Shown: piece after piece, positions 33,345-40,372 of the stretch
Position numbering within the stretch: position 1 is the first letter of the stretch
Layout: every line of letters begins with the position of its first letter
DNA from: a virus
Virus record (IMG/VR): IMGVR_UViG_3300045932_000167
Coordinates: 1-45,662 of that record
DNA: 45,662 nt
Strand: one strand, 5' to 3'
Position numbers and translations under genes: made by a program
The notes under the pieces: generated by a model
What the model saw: only the letters and a program-made list of their open reading frames with translations
The model's database searches: none
Told to the model about the DNA's origin: nothing

Positions 33345-33585
33345 CCGGACCTCTCAGCACCTCGAGGAACAGCGGCTGGCCGGGGCGGCCTATGGGCTGC
33401 GCCCCGTCGTCACCGACAAACCGGACCGCCTGGCCGAAGATGATCACGAGGTTGTAGCGCGCGCCGCAGGCACGGCAGGTCATGTTCTGGCACGAGCCGC
33501 CGCGCGGCCCCGGCTCAAAATTCTCGACCGGGTCGCTGCAGTAGAGGCAGCCGCTAAACGCCGAGAACGGTTCCGGGGTCTTCAT
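33328..33585 (-). CDS. Zinc-ribbon-like small protein
   Basis: This 85-residue protein has two cysteine pairs, CLYC (about residues 13-16) and CRAC (about 37-40), spaced as in a zinc ribbon, plus an extra cysteine in SCQNM. The remainder is beta-like (YNLVIIFGQAVRFVGDDG). It may bind metal and nucleic acid. Overlaps its upstream neighbour by 4 bases. Confidence 0.68.
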   Translation of the reverse strand: MKTPEPFSAFSGCLYCSDPVENFEPGPRGGSCQNMTCRACGARYNLVIIFGQAVRFVGDDGAQPIGRPGQPLFLEVLRGPGGGPV

Positions 33586-33950
33586 TCCACGACCTCGATC
33601 GTAACCCGGACCCGCTTCCCGTCGAACTGCGCAAAGGCGGCGTGCTGCTTCGTCTCGTCATAACTGTGCAGCCGCACGAAGAAGGCGTCGGGACCCGAGA
33701 CCTCGGCGATCTTCGCCTGTCCGGAGTCCTCGGTCGTGGACTCGACCTTGCCCTCCAGCGTGCAGATGCCAACCGGCGGCAAGCCTCTTTTGCTGACGGC
33801 GCGCTCTGCGATACCGGCGATCATCCCCAGCGCCAGCGGCAGGTTCGGATCATCAACGCGGGCAGTGGCGGGCCAGGAATGGCTGCTCAGCGCCTGCCCC
33901 CGGATCTGCTTCAGCAGGTCTATGGCGGTGCCGTCGACCTTGTCGGCCAT
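33582..33950 (-). CDS. Hypothetical early-region protein
   Basis: This 122-residue protein starts at ATG 33950 with AGGAGA 6 bases upstream, which decides against the longer frame start. Its helical first half includes LPLALGMIAGIAERAVSKRG; the second half is beta-rich (AFFVRLHSYDETKQHAAFAQ, FDGKRVRVTIEVVE). Unrecognised. Confidence 0.7.
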   Translation of the reverse strand: MADKVDGTAIDLLKQIRGQALSSHSWPATARVDDPNLPLALGMIAGIAERAVSKRGLPPVGICTLEGKVESTTEDSGQAKIAEVSGPDAFFVRLHSYDETKQHAAFAQFDGKRVRVTIEVVE

Positions 33951-33966
33951 GTCGGTTCTCCTGTTT

Positions 33967-34983
33967 TCATGATGATGCCGGCAGCATCGCCCAGCGGGCG
34001 ACTTCGTCAAAGCGCTCGGCGAATTCCGGCCGGATTTTATATTGCCCGCTGTTGCCCCACATGACCCCGAGCTGCACCAGCGTTTCGGCGCAGCGCGGCG
34101 TGTTGCCCTTCTCTTTGCCCCTTATGCGCTCGATCGTGGCGGCGATCTCCTCGGGCGGCATCCGCTCCGAGACCTCGCCCTGATGGATCAGCCGACCGGC
34201 GAACCGGCGCAGGATGCGCTCGCCATACGCCTCCAACTGGTCGAGTTCAATCTCGGCAAAGCTCCCGACCGGCGGCAGCTCGTCCCCGGCCTTGTCCTCC
34301 TCCTCGGCCTTGCCCTCGGGCTTTTTGAATAATTCCTCGGGGTCGACCCAGCGCATCTCGCCCTTCCCGTCGAACACCGGGGCACGCAGCGGCGGCGGCG
34401 GGTCCTTTGCGGATTTGCGCAATTCCGAAAATCCGACGACCTTGCGCCGCAGCGGCTCCTTCGGGCGGTGTTCCCAGCGGTAGCTGAGCGCCTGCGGTGT
34501 CAGCCTGGGATCGTCGAAATACTGCGGGTGCCGGTTGGCGTAAGCCGTGATCTCGTCGATCTGGCGGCGCAGCGCCACCAGCGTCGAGCGCTGATGCGAC
34601 GGCATCTCGGCGTAGCCCTGGCGCCGGTACCAGTCGCGGATCCAGAGATTGTAGGCGCGCCCGGTGGTGGCTCCGTTCGAGGCCTGGATCGCCTCCTCAC
34701 GCCCGGCCGCGAACTCGCTCACTGTCGCGACGATCGCCGCGAACCCGATCGGCACTCCGAGCGGGTCGCGGGTCGGGGGCGGTGTCTGGGCCTTGGGTTC
34801 GGCCGGCGCGGGCGGGGCGGCGGCGGTGACCCGGCGGGTCGGCGCGGCCTTGTCGCCGCCTATCCCCAGCCGGCGCCGGATCCAACCCTCAAGCGACAGC
34901 CCGAGATTGCGGGCTTCGCCGCGGACGTGGTCGTACTCCCGTTCGTCGAGAGTGATTTCGAATTGGTGTCTGATCGATGCCAT
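33967..34983 (-). CDS. Ribbon-helix-helix-like protein with long C-terminal region
   Basis: This 338-residue protein begins with a ribbon-helix-helix-like segment: HQFEITLDEREYDHV, then RGEARNLGLSLEGWIRRRLG. Such Arc/MetJ-type units bind operators as dimers. A Pro/Ala linker leads to a long helical region (YNLWIRDWYRRQGYAEMPSH, LVALRRQIDEITAYANRHPQ) and an acidic KPEGKAEEEDKAGDE stretch. The ATG at 34983 has AGGAGG about 12 bases upstream. It is the first gene after the tRNA pair. It may be a regulator; the long second part matches no family known to me. Confidence 0.68.
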   Translation of the reverse strand: MASIRHQFEITLDEREYDHVRGEARNLGLSLEGWIRRRLGIGGDKAAPTRRVTAAAPPAPAEPKAQTPPPTRDPLGVPIGFAAIVATVSEFAAGREEAIQASNGATTGRAYNLWIRDWYRRQGYAEMPSHQRSTLVALRRQIDEITAYANRHPQYFDDPRLTPQALSYRWEHRPKEPLRRKVVGFSELRKSAKDPPPPLRAPVFDGKGEMRWVDPEELFKKPEGKAEEEDKAGDELPPVGSFAEIELDQLEAYGERILRRFAGRLIHQGEVSERMPPEEIAATIERIRGKEKGNTPRCAETLVQLGVMWGNSGQYKIRPEFAERFDEVARWAMLPASS

Positions 34984-35012
34984 GTTGTTGCGGCTCCTCC
35001 TGTTGTTTGCTC

Positions 35013-35088
35013 TGGCAGGGGTGACCGGAATCGAACCGGCGAATACGGGCTGCACAGGCCCGCGCGTCTACCACTCCGCCACACCCCC
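35013..35088 (-). tRNA. tRNA-His-like (anticodon GTG)
   Basis: A 76-base cloverleaf with encoded CCA (35013-35015). The acceptor is GGGGGTG paired to CACCCCT (first pair G-U), followed by a short D stem, anticodon stem CGGGC/GCCCG with loop CTGTGCA, a 5-base variable loop TATTC, and T arm GCCGG-TTCGATT-CCGGT. The anticodon read from the 7-base loop is GTG, so histidine. Odd points are C at position 37, G at the discriminator and no G-1:C73 pair, so identity in the host is uncertain. Confidence 0.82.
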
Positions 35089-35092
35089 TTTC

Positions 35093-35168
35093 TGGTGGAT
35101 CCGACCGGACTCGAACCGGCACATCGGCGCGTTGCAAGCGTCGGCGTCTTCCTTTCCGCCACGGACCC
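35093..35168 (-). tRNA. tRNA-Cys (anticodon GCA)
   Basis: A 76-base cloverleaf with encoded CCA (35093-35095) and discriminator A. The acceptor is GGGTCCG paired to CGGATCC, the anticodon stem GACGC/GCGCC (one A-C mismatch) with loop TTGCAAC, the variable loop GATGT and the T arm GCCGG-TTCGAGT-CCGGT. The anticodon is GCA, cysteine. It lies 4 bases from the His-like tRNA, with which it shares D- and T-arm words, so the two look like paralogs. Confidence 0.87.
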
Positions 35169-35169
35169 G

Positions 35170-35289
35170 TCAAAAAAAACTCCTCACCCAGACGACGGCG
35201 AACCCGATCAAGCCCCACAAGACAAGTGACGCCGCGATGATGACGAGCGCGCCAGCGCCGTCCGTCAGCCTGTCGTCGGCGTGTGTCAT
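35170..35289 (-). CDS. 39-residue single-pass membrane protein
   Basis: A very short gene between the J-like gene and the tRNAs. GAGGTG lies 6 bases before the ATG at 35289. The protein has 14 mostly polar residues (MTHADDRLTDGAGA), one membrane helix (LVIIAASLVLWGLIGFAVVW) and VRSFF. The stop lies 1 base before the tRNA-Cys. Eight T in the sense strand form its last codons. Unrecognised. Confidence 0.6.
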   Translation of the reverse strand: MTHADDRLTDGAGALVIIAASLVLWGLIGFAVVWVRSFF

Positions 35290-35293
35290 GGCT

Positions 35294-35890
35294 TCACCTC
35301 AGCTCCCGCCTTGCGGCGTCGATCGCGAGGTTGAGGTCGCGCAGCTTGTCGCTGCCTTCGCCCGCCTCGCGCGCCAAGGCCCGATAGACCGCCTCGGCGG
35401 CGGCAAGCGAGCGGGTCTCAATGTCCAGCACCTTGCGCCAGTCGAACGGGCGCTCGGGCGGCGGCAAGGCGCGGGCGCCCTCGACGGCGGCCACCAGCGA
35501 ATAGGCACCGATCTCGTCGACCAGCCGCAGCCGCTCCATCGTGAGACTGAGCGCGCGCACGTTCTGCGGCAGTTCCTCGAACCGGTCGCAGGCCAGCACC
35601 ATCAGCGCCGTGTCGCCGGTCACGTCCTTGCCGGCGAGGGTGAACCACAGCGCCGCACCGGGGTCGGCGTGCGCCTGCGCCCGGCCGACGTGCCAGCTGC
35701 TCAATTGCCAGTCGACGATGCGGGCGTTGCGCTTTACCCGCTGCCAGCGCGTGACCTCGGCCTCGATCGTCGCCATCGCTTGGCTGAAGAGCCGCAGGCT
35801 GTAGCGCCCCTTCTCGCGCCGGTCGGCCGGCGTCCTGGCGCGGCCTGGGGGCCAGGCGAGCGGGTAGGGCGCGGGGAGGGTGGTCGTCAC
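35294..35890 (-). CDS. Protein with a degenerate J-like C-terminal domain
   Basis: This 198-residue protein starts with YPLAWPPGRARTPADRRE, the opening of a phage family often labelled DnaJ-like. The middle has the typical DPGAALWFTLAGK and ALMVLACDRFEELPQNVRAL segments. The end (AAAEAVYRALAREAG ... KLRDLNLAIDAARREL) aligns with helices II and III of a J domain, but the HPD tripeptide that activates Hsp70 is missing. Hsp70 stimulation is therefore doubtful. It overlaps the coiled-coil gene upstream by 4 bases. Confidence 0.65.
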   Translation of the reverse strand: MTTTLPAPYPLAWPPGRARTPADRREKGRYSLRLFSQAMATIEAEVTRWQRVKRNARIVDWQLSSWHVGRAQAHADPGAALWFTLAGKDVTGDTALMVLACDRFEELPQNVRALSLTMERLRLVDEIGAYSLVAAVEGARALPPPERPFDWRKVLDIETRSLAAAEAVYRALAREAGEGSDKLRDLNLAIDAARRELR

Positions 35891-36156
35891 CGGAACCGCA
35901 CTCCTTCGCCCTCGGTCGCCCAGATGCCCAGCGACTTGAGCCGTGCCTCGGCCTGGGCCAAGCGTAGCCGTTCACGCTGCAGTTCGAGGCTGAGGTCGCG
36001 CACCTGGCGCTCGGCATTAGCGGCGCGGCGGCGTTGATCGCCGAGTTCCCGGCGCAGCTTGTCGACGCCGCTATCCTCCAGCAGCTTCGCGATCTTCGCG
36101 TGCAGGGCGGCGATCTCGCGCCGTAGTTCCTTGACCCTGACCGGTGTCGTCGTCAT
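35887..36156 (-). CDS. Coiled-coil hypothetical protein
   Basis: This 89-residue protein is one long charged helix region with heptads (VKELRREIAALHAKIAKLLE, RQVRDLSLELQRERLRLAQA) and a short end, GIWATEGEGVRFR. It probably forms oligomers. ATGA overlaps on both sides tie it to the J-like gene and the gene before it. Confidence 0.7.
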   Translation of the reverse strand: MTTTPVRVKELRREIAALHAKIAKLLEDSGVDKLRRELGDQRRRAANAERQVRDLSLELQRERLRLAQAEARLKSLGIWATEGEGVRFR

Positions 36157-36419
36157 GCGTCCCCCCGACAGGGGATCTTGACGCTGGTCGGGTCGTCGGC
36201 TCGGCCGGCTGCGGTGACGGCACCCTGCCAGCCGCAGATCTCGCAGCGCACCAGCCACGTCCCGACACCGGGCGCGGGGTACTTCAGAAATGCCGTGCAA
36301 AAAACGCTCGCACCCTTGCTGATATCGTGCGCGATGCCGAACGGCCATTTCGGATCAGCAGGCGAGCGAGCCGGTTCTCGGCTGCGCCATTCCCATCGGA
36401 TGATGAACTTGCCGCGCAT
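36153..36419 (-). CDS. Hypothetical protein with a CxxC motif
   Basis: This 88-residue protein is unrecognised. MRGKFIIRWEWRSREPA starts a beta-like region, and RCEIC at about residues 64-68 provides one C-x2-C pair. The start shares one base with the upstream stop (TGATG). Confidence 0.65.
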   Translation of the reverse strand: MRGKFIIRWEWRSREPARSPADPKWPFGIAHDISKGASVFCTAFLKYPAPGVGTWLVRCEICGWQGAVTAAGRADDPTSVKIPCRGDA

Positions 36420-36670
36420 CACGCCGGCATCCACACGGCGTCGCCGCCGGTCGGCATCATCTCGTCGTGCCTCGCGCGATAATAAGCGCGGCCAGCCGGC
36501 TTGCCGTCCTGTCCCGGCACCGGGATGTAACCGATGGCACCCCAGTCGCGCGCCTCGGTCACCACCATGAAGCAGTAGGCGAGCATCGGGTTCTGGGCGT
36601 TGTCGCCGAGCTGCACGACCTCGCCCACCCGCCAGGGCCGGGCACCGCTGTCGATGTCGTCGCGCGGCAT
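36419..36670 (-). CDS. Small hypothetical protein
   Basis: This 83-residue protein is unrecognised. It looks like a small beta-barrel domain (PWRVGEVVQLGDNAQNPMLA, YCFMVVTEARDWGAIGYIPV) as in SH3-like modules. It ends with HDEMMPTGGDAVWMP. It starts one base after the upstream stop. Confidence 0.65.
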   Translation of the reverse strand: MPRDDIDSGARPWRVGEVVQLGDNAQNPMLAYCFMVVTEARDWGAIGYIPVPGQDGKPAGRAYYRARHDEMMPTGGDAVWMPA

Positions 36671-36671
36671 C

Positions 36672-36983
36672 TCAAGCCCTCCCGGTCATTTCCGGCTGGC
36701 CTTCGAACCGGGCGATCATCTCCTTCATCAGGTTGACGACATCGCGCCTGTCGGCCCCGTTCGACATGTAGTTGCAGCGCCCCGTGTGATCGTCGAACGG
36801 GAAGACCATCAGGACGAACCCAACTTTCCGAGCACCGCCCTTGGCGTCGCCGTTGAAGAACTCGTCGACGGCGTGCGCCACCGCCGTCATCTTCTCGTGG
36901 TACTCGGCCTCGACCGGCGCATCGCCCAGGCGATCCTGCGGCTGCTGCTGCCGGAACTCGCGCCGTCGCTTGCTCTCGCCCAT
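36672..36983 (-). CDS. MGESKRRR-type hypothetical protein
   Basis: This 103-residue protein shares its N-terminal MGE-x-KRRR opening with the next gene upstream (36983-37360). The C-terminal half (VGFVLMVFPFDDHTGRCNYM, SNGADRRDVVNLMKEMIARF) resembles a small phage family of unknown function characterised by a G-R-x-NY-x-SN motif. TGATG coupling fixes the start. Confidence 0.7.
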   Translation of the reverse strand: MGESKRRREFRQQQPQDRLGDAPVEAEYHEKMTAVAHAVDEFFNGDAKGGARKVGFVLMVFPFDDHTGRCNYMSNGADRRDVVNLMKEMIARFEGQPEMTGRA

Positions 36984-37360
36984 CAGTTCGGTTTCCCTCG
37001 TCGGTGCAGATCGCCGTAGAGCGCATTGGCGGCGTCGTTCGCTTGGGCGGTCTCTTTGAGGAACGGCGCTGCCTCTTCCAGCGTCAGCCAGGCGCTGCGC
37101 CCGAGATCGATGCTCCATTCGGTCGCGCCGCAGATCGCGCACCACGGGTTGATGGCTTTCGCCTCCAAGGCCTGCCGGGTCTCCTCGCGCAGCGGCTCGA
37201 CCAATCTTTCCTCGGCTTCCTCGCGGGTCGCGGCCTCGCCGGCCGCCGCCATGATGCAGTGGCGCTGCGGGCACAGGCACTGCGCGATCCACACCCGCAC
37301 CACCGGGGCGGTGGTCGCATCGTCTGGGAAGGCGCGCCGCCGTCGCTTGGCTTCACCCAC
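36983..37360 (-). CDS. MGEAKRRR-type hypothetical protein
   Basis: In this 125-residue protein a basic MGEAKRRRRAF start is followed by VVRVWIAQCLCPQRHCIMAA, whose cysteines with a later CAIC pair could bind zinc, and a helical acidic middle (REEAEERLVEPLREETRQAL). The end is NDAANALYGDLHRRG. Unrecognised. It overlaps the gene upstream by 8 bases. Confidence 0.7.
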   Translation of the reverse strand: MGEAKRRRRAFPDDATTAPVVRVWIAQCLCPQRHCIMAAAGEAATREEAEERLVEPLREETRQALEAKAINPWCAICGATEWSIDLGRSAWLTLEEAAPFLKETAQANDAANALYGDLHRRGKPN

Positions 37361-37550
37361 CGGTCTTCTCCCGGTGCTTGGCGGCGTCCCATTCCATGAC
37401 GTGCTTCAGGAAGAGCAGGTCATCTTCCGACCAATGCTGCATCAGCTCCGGATCCTCTTTGATCTCGCGGTCGAGCTCAGTCACCACATCGCGGAACCGT
37501 TCATACGGGGTCAGCGATCTGGCCCGCAGGCGTTCCGCCTTGGTCAGCAC
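37353..37550 (-). CDS. Small hypothetical helical protein
   Basis: This 65-residue protein from GTG at 37550 overlaps the upstream gene by 7 bases. The sequence (VLTKAERLRARSLTPYERFR, DVVTELDREIKEDPELMQHW) is charged and helical. A longer frame reaches 37673, but its first 41 residues look like a shadow of the upstream gene. Unrecognised. Confidence 0.6.
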   Translation of the reverse strand: MLTKAERLRARSLTPYERFRDVVTELDREIKEDPELMQHWSEDDLLFLKHVMEWDAAKHREKTGG

Positions 37551-37852
37551 CTCGGCCTCGCCCGGTAATGCTCGATCAGCGACGCCACGGTCTGTTGATG
37601 GAGTGCGAGCATGTCGGCCTGTAGTTCCTGCGTCGCCTCCGGGTTGTCCTCGACGCGGTGACCATCGATCCAAATCGCCACGAGGTCGGCGAGGATGGCC
37701 CCCTGTAAGAGGCTACCCTTGCCGGCGAGCAGCGGTTTGATCTGCTCCACCGCAGCATCCGAGTCTTCGCGCAGCTTCTCGATGCCGCCGGCATCCGCCA
37801 GCAACTCGCTAAGTTCGCGCAGCGGCTCCGAGACGGCAGCGGGTGCGGTCAT
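37544..37852 (-). CDS. Small hypothetical helical protein
   Basis: This 102-residue helical protein (LRELSELLADAGGIEKLRED, LLQGAILADLVAIWIDGHRV) follows directly after the annealing protein gene with an ATGA overlap. It may assist recombination by position, but nothing in the sequence says so. Confidence 0.68.
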   Translation of the reverse strand: MTAPAAVSEPLRELSELLADAGGIEKLREDSDAAVEQIKPLLAGKGSLLQGAILADLVAIWIDGHRVEDNPEATQELQADMLALHQQTVASLIEHYRARPRC

Positions 37853-39414
37853 GGCCGCAGCCTTGCGAAGGTCGCCTCGATCGCCTGGTCGAGTTCGTCG
37901 ATATCCGGTTTGGCGACCGCCGAGCGGGCCTGCTCGATGTTCGCGGCGTTGTCGCCCAGGAGGTAGGCGAGGTCGTCGCTCGAGGTCTGCTGCTTGACCT
38001 TGGGAATGAGGAGGCCGCGCACATAGGTGCGGTAGTCGGGCTTGCCGCGCGACATCGGCGGCGGTCCGATGAACTTGCTCTGACGCTCGCCCGCCTCAGA
38101 AGGGGATGCAGGTGTCGTCGCAGTCGGGCCAGGACCAGCCGGTGAACTCGCTCCAGCCGCGACCGTCGGCGCGGGGGAGCCGCCCATAACGTCCTGGCTC
38201 GTGCCCGACGCGGCAGCGACCTGGGTAGGAGGGCGCGCGGGATCCATCCGCTGCGAACCGACATCGACGACTTCCGCCGGCGGCATTGCGAGACGCTGGC
38301 CGGGCGGCAGGTCGCCGGGGAAGCGGTCGTCCTCGGGGATGGGCGCAGTGGCGGCGGGCGGTGGTGCAGGAGCCACCTCGGCGGGGCGCGACGGCTCGGT
38401 GGGCGGCGGCGCGCTCTGGCCCTCTGGCGGCGATCCTGGCGGCTCTGAGGGGGTCACCCGCCCCGGCTCGGTATGGGCCGGGTCTGGCACCGGGGCGGGC
38501 GCCTCCGTCCGGGGTGCGGACGGAGCCGGTGGCGGGAACTCGGCGAGCAGCATAGCGCCGGCCTCGCCCAGTTGCGTCATGACGTCGGCGTTGTTCTCGA
38601 TGGCGGCTTCCAGCATCTTCGCCCCGGCCCGGCGGGCGCCGGTCAGGACGGTGCGCAGCGCATCGAGCGCGTTCGCTCCAGCCTCGAACTCAAAGACCTC
38701 GCCGTCGAGCGCCACCACGGCAAAGAGTTCCGGCTCGGGTTCGGGTTCCGGTTCGTGGTAGTCGCTGCGCTGCGGCTCCGGGGTCTCCGGTTCCATGTCG
38801 ATGACATCGCCCATCTCTTCCGGGGCATAGATGCCCAAGAGGATCTCGGGGACGTAGCGGCGCGCCCAGGCGCGTGTCGTGTAGTAGTAGAGCTGCTGGT
38901 CGCGGTCGGCGCTCCACAAGGGCGAGTTCTTAACCGCGATCTCCTCGACGGTTGGCGATTCGTACTCGAAGGGTTCTTCCTCCCCCTTGATGTAGCCGAT
39001 GATCTTGCACTTGCGCTTTGGGCCTTGGCCTTCGTAGACCGGCCGCAGCCGCTTCTGCAGGACGCCCGAGGAGGTGACGATGGCGTGGATCAGCTGCGCC
39101 TCGTAGCTGATCTGCTCGTCGCCCGATTTCGACTTCGTGATGTAGGCCTTGTTGGCCCAGGCGAAGGGGTCGCCGCCGCAACGGAAGGCCTGTAGCGCGA
39201 CGGCGAGACAGGCACCGGGGTTGCCGCGAAAGCCGGGGCGCACGCAGAAATCGGAGACCGCCATCATCTTGGCGAACTCCATGATCTCGCCGACATTGCG
39301 CGGCATGATGGTAAAGGTGCCGGCAGTCGAGCGGCTGATCGCCAGGTTGCCGGCGACCTCGCGGTCGATGTTGCGCTCGATCCGCGCCAGCCGGCCTTCC
39401 GTCTGGGTCTGCAT
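37849..39414 (-). CDS. recT: RecT-family single-strand annealing protein with long C-terminal extension
   Basis: In this 521-residue protein, residues 35-215 match RecT/Red-beta-type annealing proteins: MEFAKMMAVSDFCVRPGFRG, then AVALQAFRCGGDPFAWANKA, YITKSKSGDEQISYEAQLIH and a final YYYTTRAWARRYVPEILLGI. These proteins coat single strands and anneal complementary DNA in phage recombination. Residues 215-455 are low-complexity Pro/Glu/Ala, and about 456-521 form a second folded unit (DYRTYVRGLLIPKVKQQTSS ... DELDQAIEATFARL). Usual RecT proteins have about 270 residues, so the tail is unusual. No partner exonuclease was recognised nearby. Confidence 0.85.
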   Translation of the reverse strand: MQTQTEGRLARIERNIDREVAGNLAISRSTAGTFTIMPRNVGEIMEFAKMMAVSDFCVRPGFRGNPGACLAVALQAFRCGGDPFAWANKAYITKSKSGDEQISYEAQLIHAIVTSSGVLQKRLRPVYEGQGPKRKCKIIGYIKGEEEPFEYESPTVEEIAVKNSPLWSADRDQQLYYYTTRAWARRYVPEILLGIYAPEEMGDVIDMEPETPEPQRSDYHEPEPEPEPELFAVVALDGEVFEFEAGANALDALRTVLTGARRAGAKMLEAAIENNADVMTQLGEAGAMLLAEFPPPAPSAPRTEAPAPVPDPAHTEPGRVTPSEPPGSPPEGQSAPPPTEPSRPAEVAPAPPPAATAPIPEDDRFPGDLPPGQRLAMPPAEVVDVGSQRMDPARPPTQVAAASGTSQDVMGGSPAPTVAAGASSPAGPGPTATTPASPSEAGERQSKFIGPPPMSRGKPDYRTYVRGLLIPKVKQQTSSDDLAYLLGDNAANIEQARSAVAKPDIDELDQAIEATFARLRP

Positions 39415-39671
39415 CAGCGGGCCTCCTCGGTGTGCGGCAGCGAGACGCCGCGGGTCTCGATCAGCTTCTGGTGCACCTCGCGAATGAGGCGCAGCTCCTC
39501 GACCCGCACGAGGTGCTCAAGGTCGACGCGGTAATGCCGCGAGATGGCGAGATCGAGCGCCTCCAGAAAATCCCCGATCGAGAGGATCCGGTTGTTGATG
39601 ATGGCGCGGATGCCTTCCGCCGCCAGTTCGACCCGCGGGTTGGCGTGCGGGTCCATGACCGATGTCGCCAT
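39414..39671 (-). CDS. Small hypothetical protein upstream of recT
   Basis: This 85-residue protein from ATG at 39671 has GGGGGGAGA just upstream, which decides the start over a longer frame. The sequence is helical (LAAEGIRAIINNRILSIGDF, LEALDLAISRHYRVDLEHLV). Its stop shares a base with the recT ATG. Unrecognised. Confidence 0.65.
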   Translation of the reverse strand: MATSVMDPHANPRVELAAEGIRAIINNRILSIGDFLEALDLAISRHYRVDLEHLVRVEELRLIREVHQKLIETRGVSLPHTEEAR

Positions 39672-39687
39672 GTTCTCTCCCCCCCTG

Positions 39688-40179
39688 TTACGGCAGGATC
39701 CCGTCGATGATCCGGCCGGAAAATCCATCCCCAGCAATCGGGCTCTCGACCAATGAGATGATCCGCCCGCCCGGCCGGTTGCGGACGATCTGCCAGCAAC
39801 AGGCTTCCCGATCCTTGCCGTTGGTGGCGACCGCGACGACGACCTCGCGGCGCTGCGGATCCTCGGACGCCGGCAGATCGAACTGCGGCCGGGCTATCGG
39901 GCGGCTCGCCATCCAGACTTCGGCGACAAAGGAGAGCGCCGTCGCGCCGAACTCGCGGGCGCGCTTTTTGACCGCCAGGATCGCCAACTGTTTTTCGAAC
40001 CCGCTGCGCCAGACGCAGCCGATCACTTCGATCTCGATGTCGTCGTCCGGGCCGGGGCGCAGCAGCAGGTAGGTGGACAGGAGTTCCTTCTGACCCTCCT
40101 TGATCAGGATCTTCTCGGCGTGCTCGCCGGCCAGCCGCACCAGCCCCTTCAGATCCGACGGCGAAATCTTGACGGTCAT
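39688..40179 (-). CDS. Hypothetical recombination-region protein
   Basis: This 163-residue protein is unrecognised. It has a helical start (DLKGLVRLAGEHAEKILIKE), an acidic strand (DDDIEIEVIGCVWRSGFEKQ) and a beta-rich C-terminal half (REVVVAVATNGKDREACCWQ). It lies between the coiled-coil protein and recT and is coupled upstream by ATGA. Confidence 0.7.
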   Translation of the reverse strand: MTVKISPSDLKGLVRLAGEHAEKILIKEGQKELLSTYLLLRPGPDDDIEIEVIGCVWRSGFEKQLAILAVKKRAREFGATALSFVAEVWMASRPIARPQFDLPASEDPQRREVVVAVATNGKDREACCWQIVRNRPGGRIISLVESPIAGDGFSGRIIDGILP

Positions 40180-40355
40180 CCTGCCTCCTCGGGGGTGTCC
40201 GGTTCGCGGCGCTCGATCGCATCCGCCTCGCGCTCCAGCTTCTCGGCGACCTCGATCATCAATTGATCGGCGCGGTGCCCGCCGGTCGTCGGCACAGCGG
40301 CGGCGCGGCGGATGAACTCGGCTTGGCGACGCAATTTGGCGGCGGTTTCGTTCAT
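40176..40355 (-). CDS. Small helical hypothetical protein
   Basis: This 59-residue protein (MNETAAKLRRQAEFIRRAAA, DQLMIEVAEKLEREADAIER) is highly helical and charged. It is coupled to the gene downstream by a 4-base overlap and separated from the coiled-coil gene upstream by 17 bases. Unrecognised. Confidence 0.62.
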   Translation of the reverse strand: MNETAAKLRRQAEFIRRAAAVPTTGGHRADQLMIEVAEKLEREADAIERREPDTPEEAG

Positions 40356-40372
40356 GGCTTGGCTCTGTGGTG

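Noticed and set aside
35169-35178. Eight-base A run as a terminator for the early array before the tRNAs
   Set aside because: On the minus strand it is a T run inside the last codons of the 39-residue gene, with no stable stem immediately before it.
35887-36348. Longer upstream start for the coiled-coil gene
   Set aside because: The extra residues are a frame-shifted shadow of the CxxC gene. The 4-base overlap start at 36156 is preferred.
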